Part shown: piece by piece, positions 26,950 to 27,166 of the stretch | Layout of the letters: the number at the start of each line of letters is the position of its first letter | Position numbering within the stretch: position 1 is the first letter of the stretch | Source: a virus | IMG/VR virus record: IMGVR_UViG_3300048590_000038 | Coordinates: 1-27,166 of that record | DNA: 27,166 bases | Direction: 5' to 3' (one strand) | Program-made: the position numbers and the translations under genes | The notes under the pieces: model-generated | Told to the model about the DNA's origin: nothing | Databases searched by the model: none | What the model saw: the letters and a program-made list of their open reading frames with translations, nothing else

Positions 26950-27166
26950 TAGTAGCTCCCTCCACCGGGGAGGACATTGAAGTTAGGCATCTGGATGTTC
27001 TGGACTCCGCTCTGGATGTTGAACGGCCGCATGGCGTAACTGCCCACGGTCGGAGCCGGGGCACCACCTCCGCCGAACAGGCCCTTGATCTGGCTGCCGA
27101 AGGCTGCCGGATTGGCGAGCATACCGTTGCTGAACGCCTGAATGCCTGCGCCGAGCGCGTTGGGCT
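26949..27166 (-). CDS. virion protein, C-terminal part only (gp14-like by position)
   Basis: The frame is open from the right edge to TAA at 26949-26951, giving the last 71 residues or so. It is Ala/Gly/Asn-rich (LGAGIQAFSNGMLANPAAFG, ...GLFGGGGAPAPTV...) and ends NFNVLPGGGSY. Glycine-rich small internal virion proteins precede the large ones in T7-like phages. The 5' part lies outside the window, so identity rests on position and composition. Confidence 0.6.
   Translation of the reverse strand, partial: PNALGAGIQAFSNGMLANPAAFGSQIKGLFGGGGAPAPTVGSYAMRPFNIQSGVQNIQMPNFNVLPGGGSY

Noticed and set aside
22987-26952. Long + strand frames (up to 352 codons) opposite the virion genes
   Set aside because: They mirror the Ala/Arg-rich genes on the - strand, lack ribosome sites and have the low-complexity composition of GC-rich shadow frames.
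1-27166. CRISPR array, insertion sequence, integrase or attachment site
   Set aside because: The palindromes are far too widely and irregularly spaced for CRISPR repeats, and no transposase, integrase or long terminal inverted repeat was seen.
1-27166. T7-type phage promoters
   Set aside because: No recurring 20-23-bp asymmetric sequence ahead of genes was found; the only recurring element is the symmetric 14/16-mer, which also occurs inside genes and in the terminator.

Overview
The window is part of a lytic, T7-like (short-tailed podovirus) phage genome. It is GC-rich and gene-dense, with many ATGA or TAATG start/stop overlaps. The grounds are a T7-type replication set (TOPRIM primase, DnaB-like helicase, family-A DNA polymerase, SSB with acidic tail, gp6-like 5'-3' exonuclease, gp3-like endonuclease I) and an internal-virion-protein block that includes a large protein with an N-terminal transglycosylase domain. 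The host cannot be named from the sequence; a GC-rich bacterium, probably a proteobacterium, is an inference. No phage RNA polymerase, integrase, tRNA or CRISPR array is visible.

Layout. (1) 1-954, + strand: five small unrecognised genes. (2) 968-7489, + strand: an amidoligase cassette. It holds a COOH.NH2-ligase type 2, a gamma-glutamylcyclotransferase, a second (Amidoligase_2-type) ligase, a class II glutamine amidotransferase with a C-terminal zinc ribbon, and an ATP-grasp ligase, with three unrecognised proteins interspersed. Together these look like a dedicated pathway that makes and trims amide or peptide bonds. (3) 7486-9873, + strand: small coiled-coil and zinc-ribbon proteins, ending in a sigma-factor-like protein. 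(4) 9874-10070: the only long gap in the rightward half, with a terminator-like hairpin, a promoter-like palindrome and a structured leader. (5) 10071-20746, + strand: replication, recombination and nucleotide metabolism, including an HD phosphohydrolase and a MazZ-type dNTP pyrophosphohydrolase. It ends with a calcineurin-like phosphoesterase, a nested gene pair and a sulfotransferase-like protein. (6) 20760-20793: a bidirectional terminator between convergent transcripts. (7) 20800-27166, - strand, read right to left: three internal virion proteins, M15 endolysin, holin, a LamG-like tail fibre and a SprT-like metalloprotein.

The most striking signal is a perfect palindrome, GTCATACGTATGAC (often TGTCATACGTATGACA), present nine times intact and once degenerate. 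All copies lie in the rightward half or in its terminator. Five copies (four intact, one degenerate) sit immediately before the Shine-Dalgarno sequence of a gene in nearly fixed register. Three lie inside unrelated genes, always in the frame encoding V-I-R-M-T. One supplies the stop codon of a small gene, and one forms the core of the terminator hairpin. It looks like a phage-wide operator or start-associated element, and it links the amidoligase cassette to the replication genes as one regulon.
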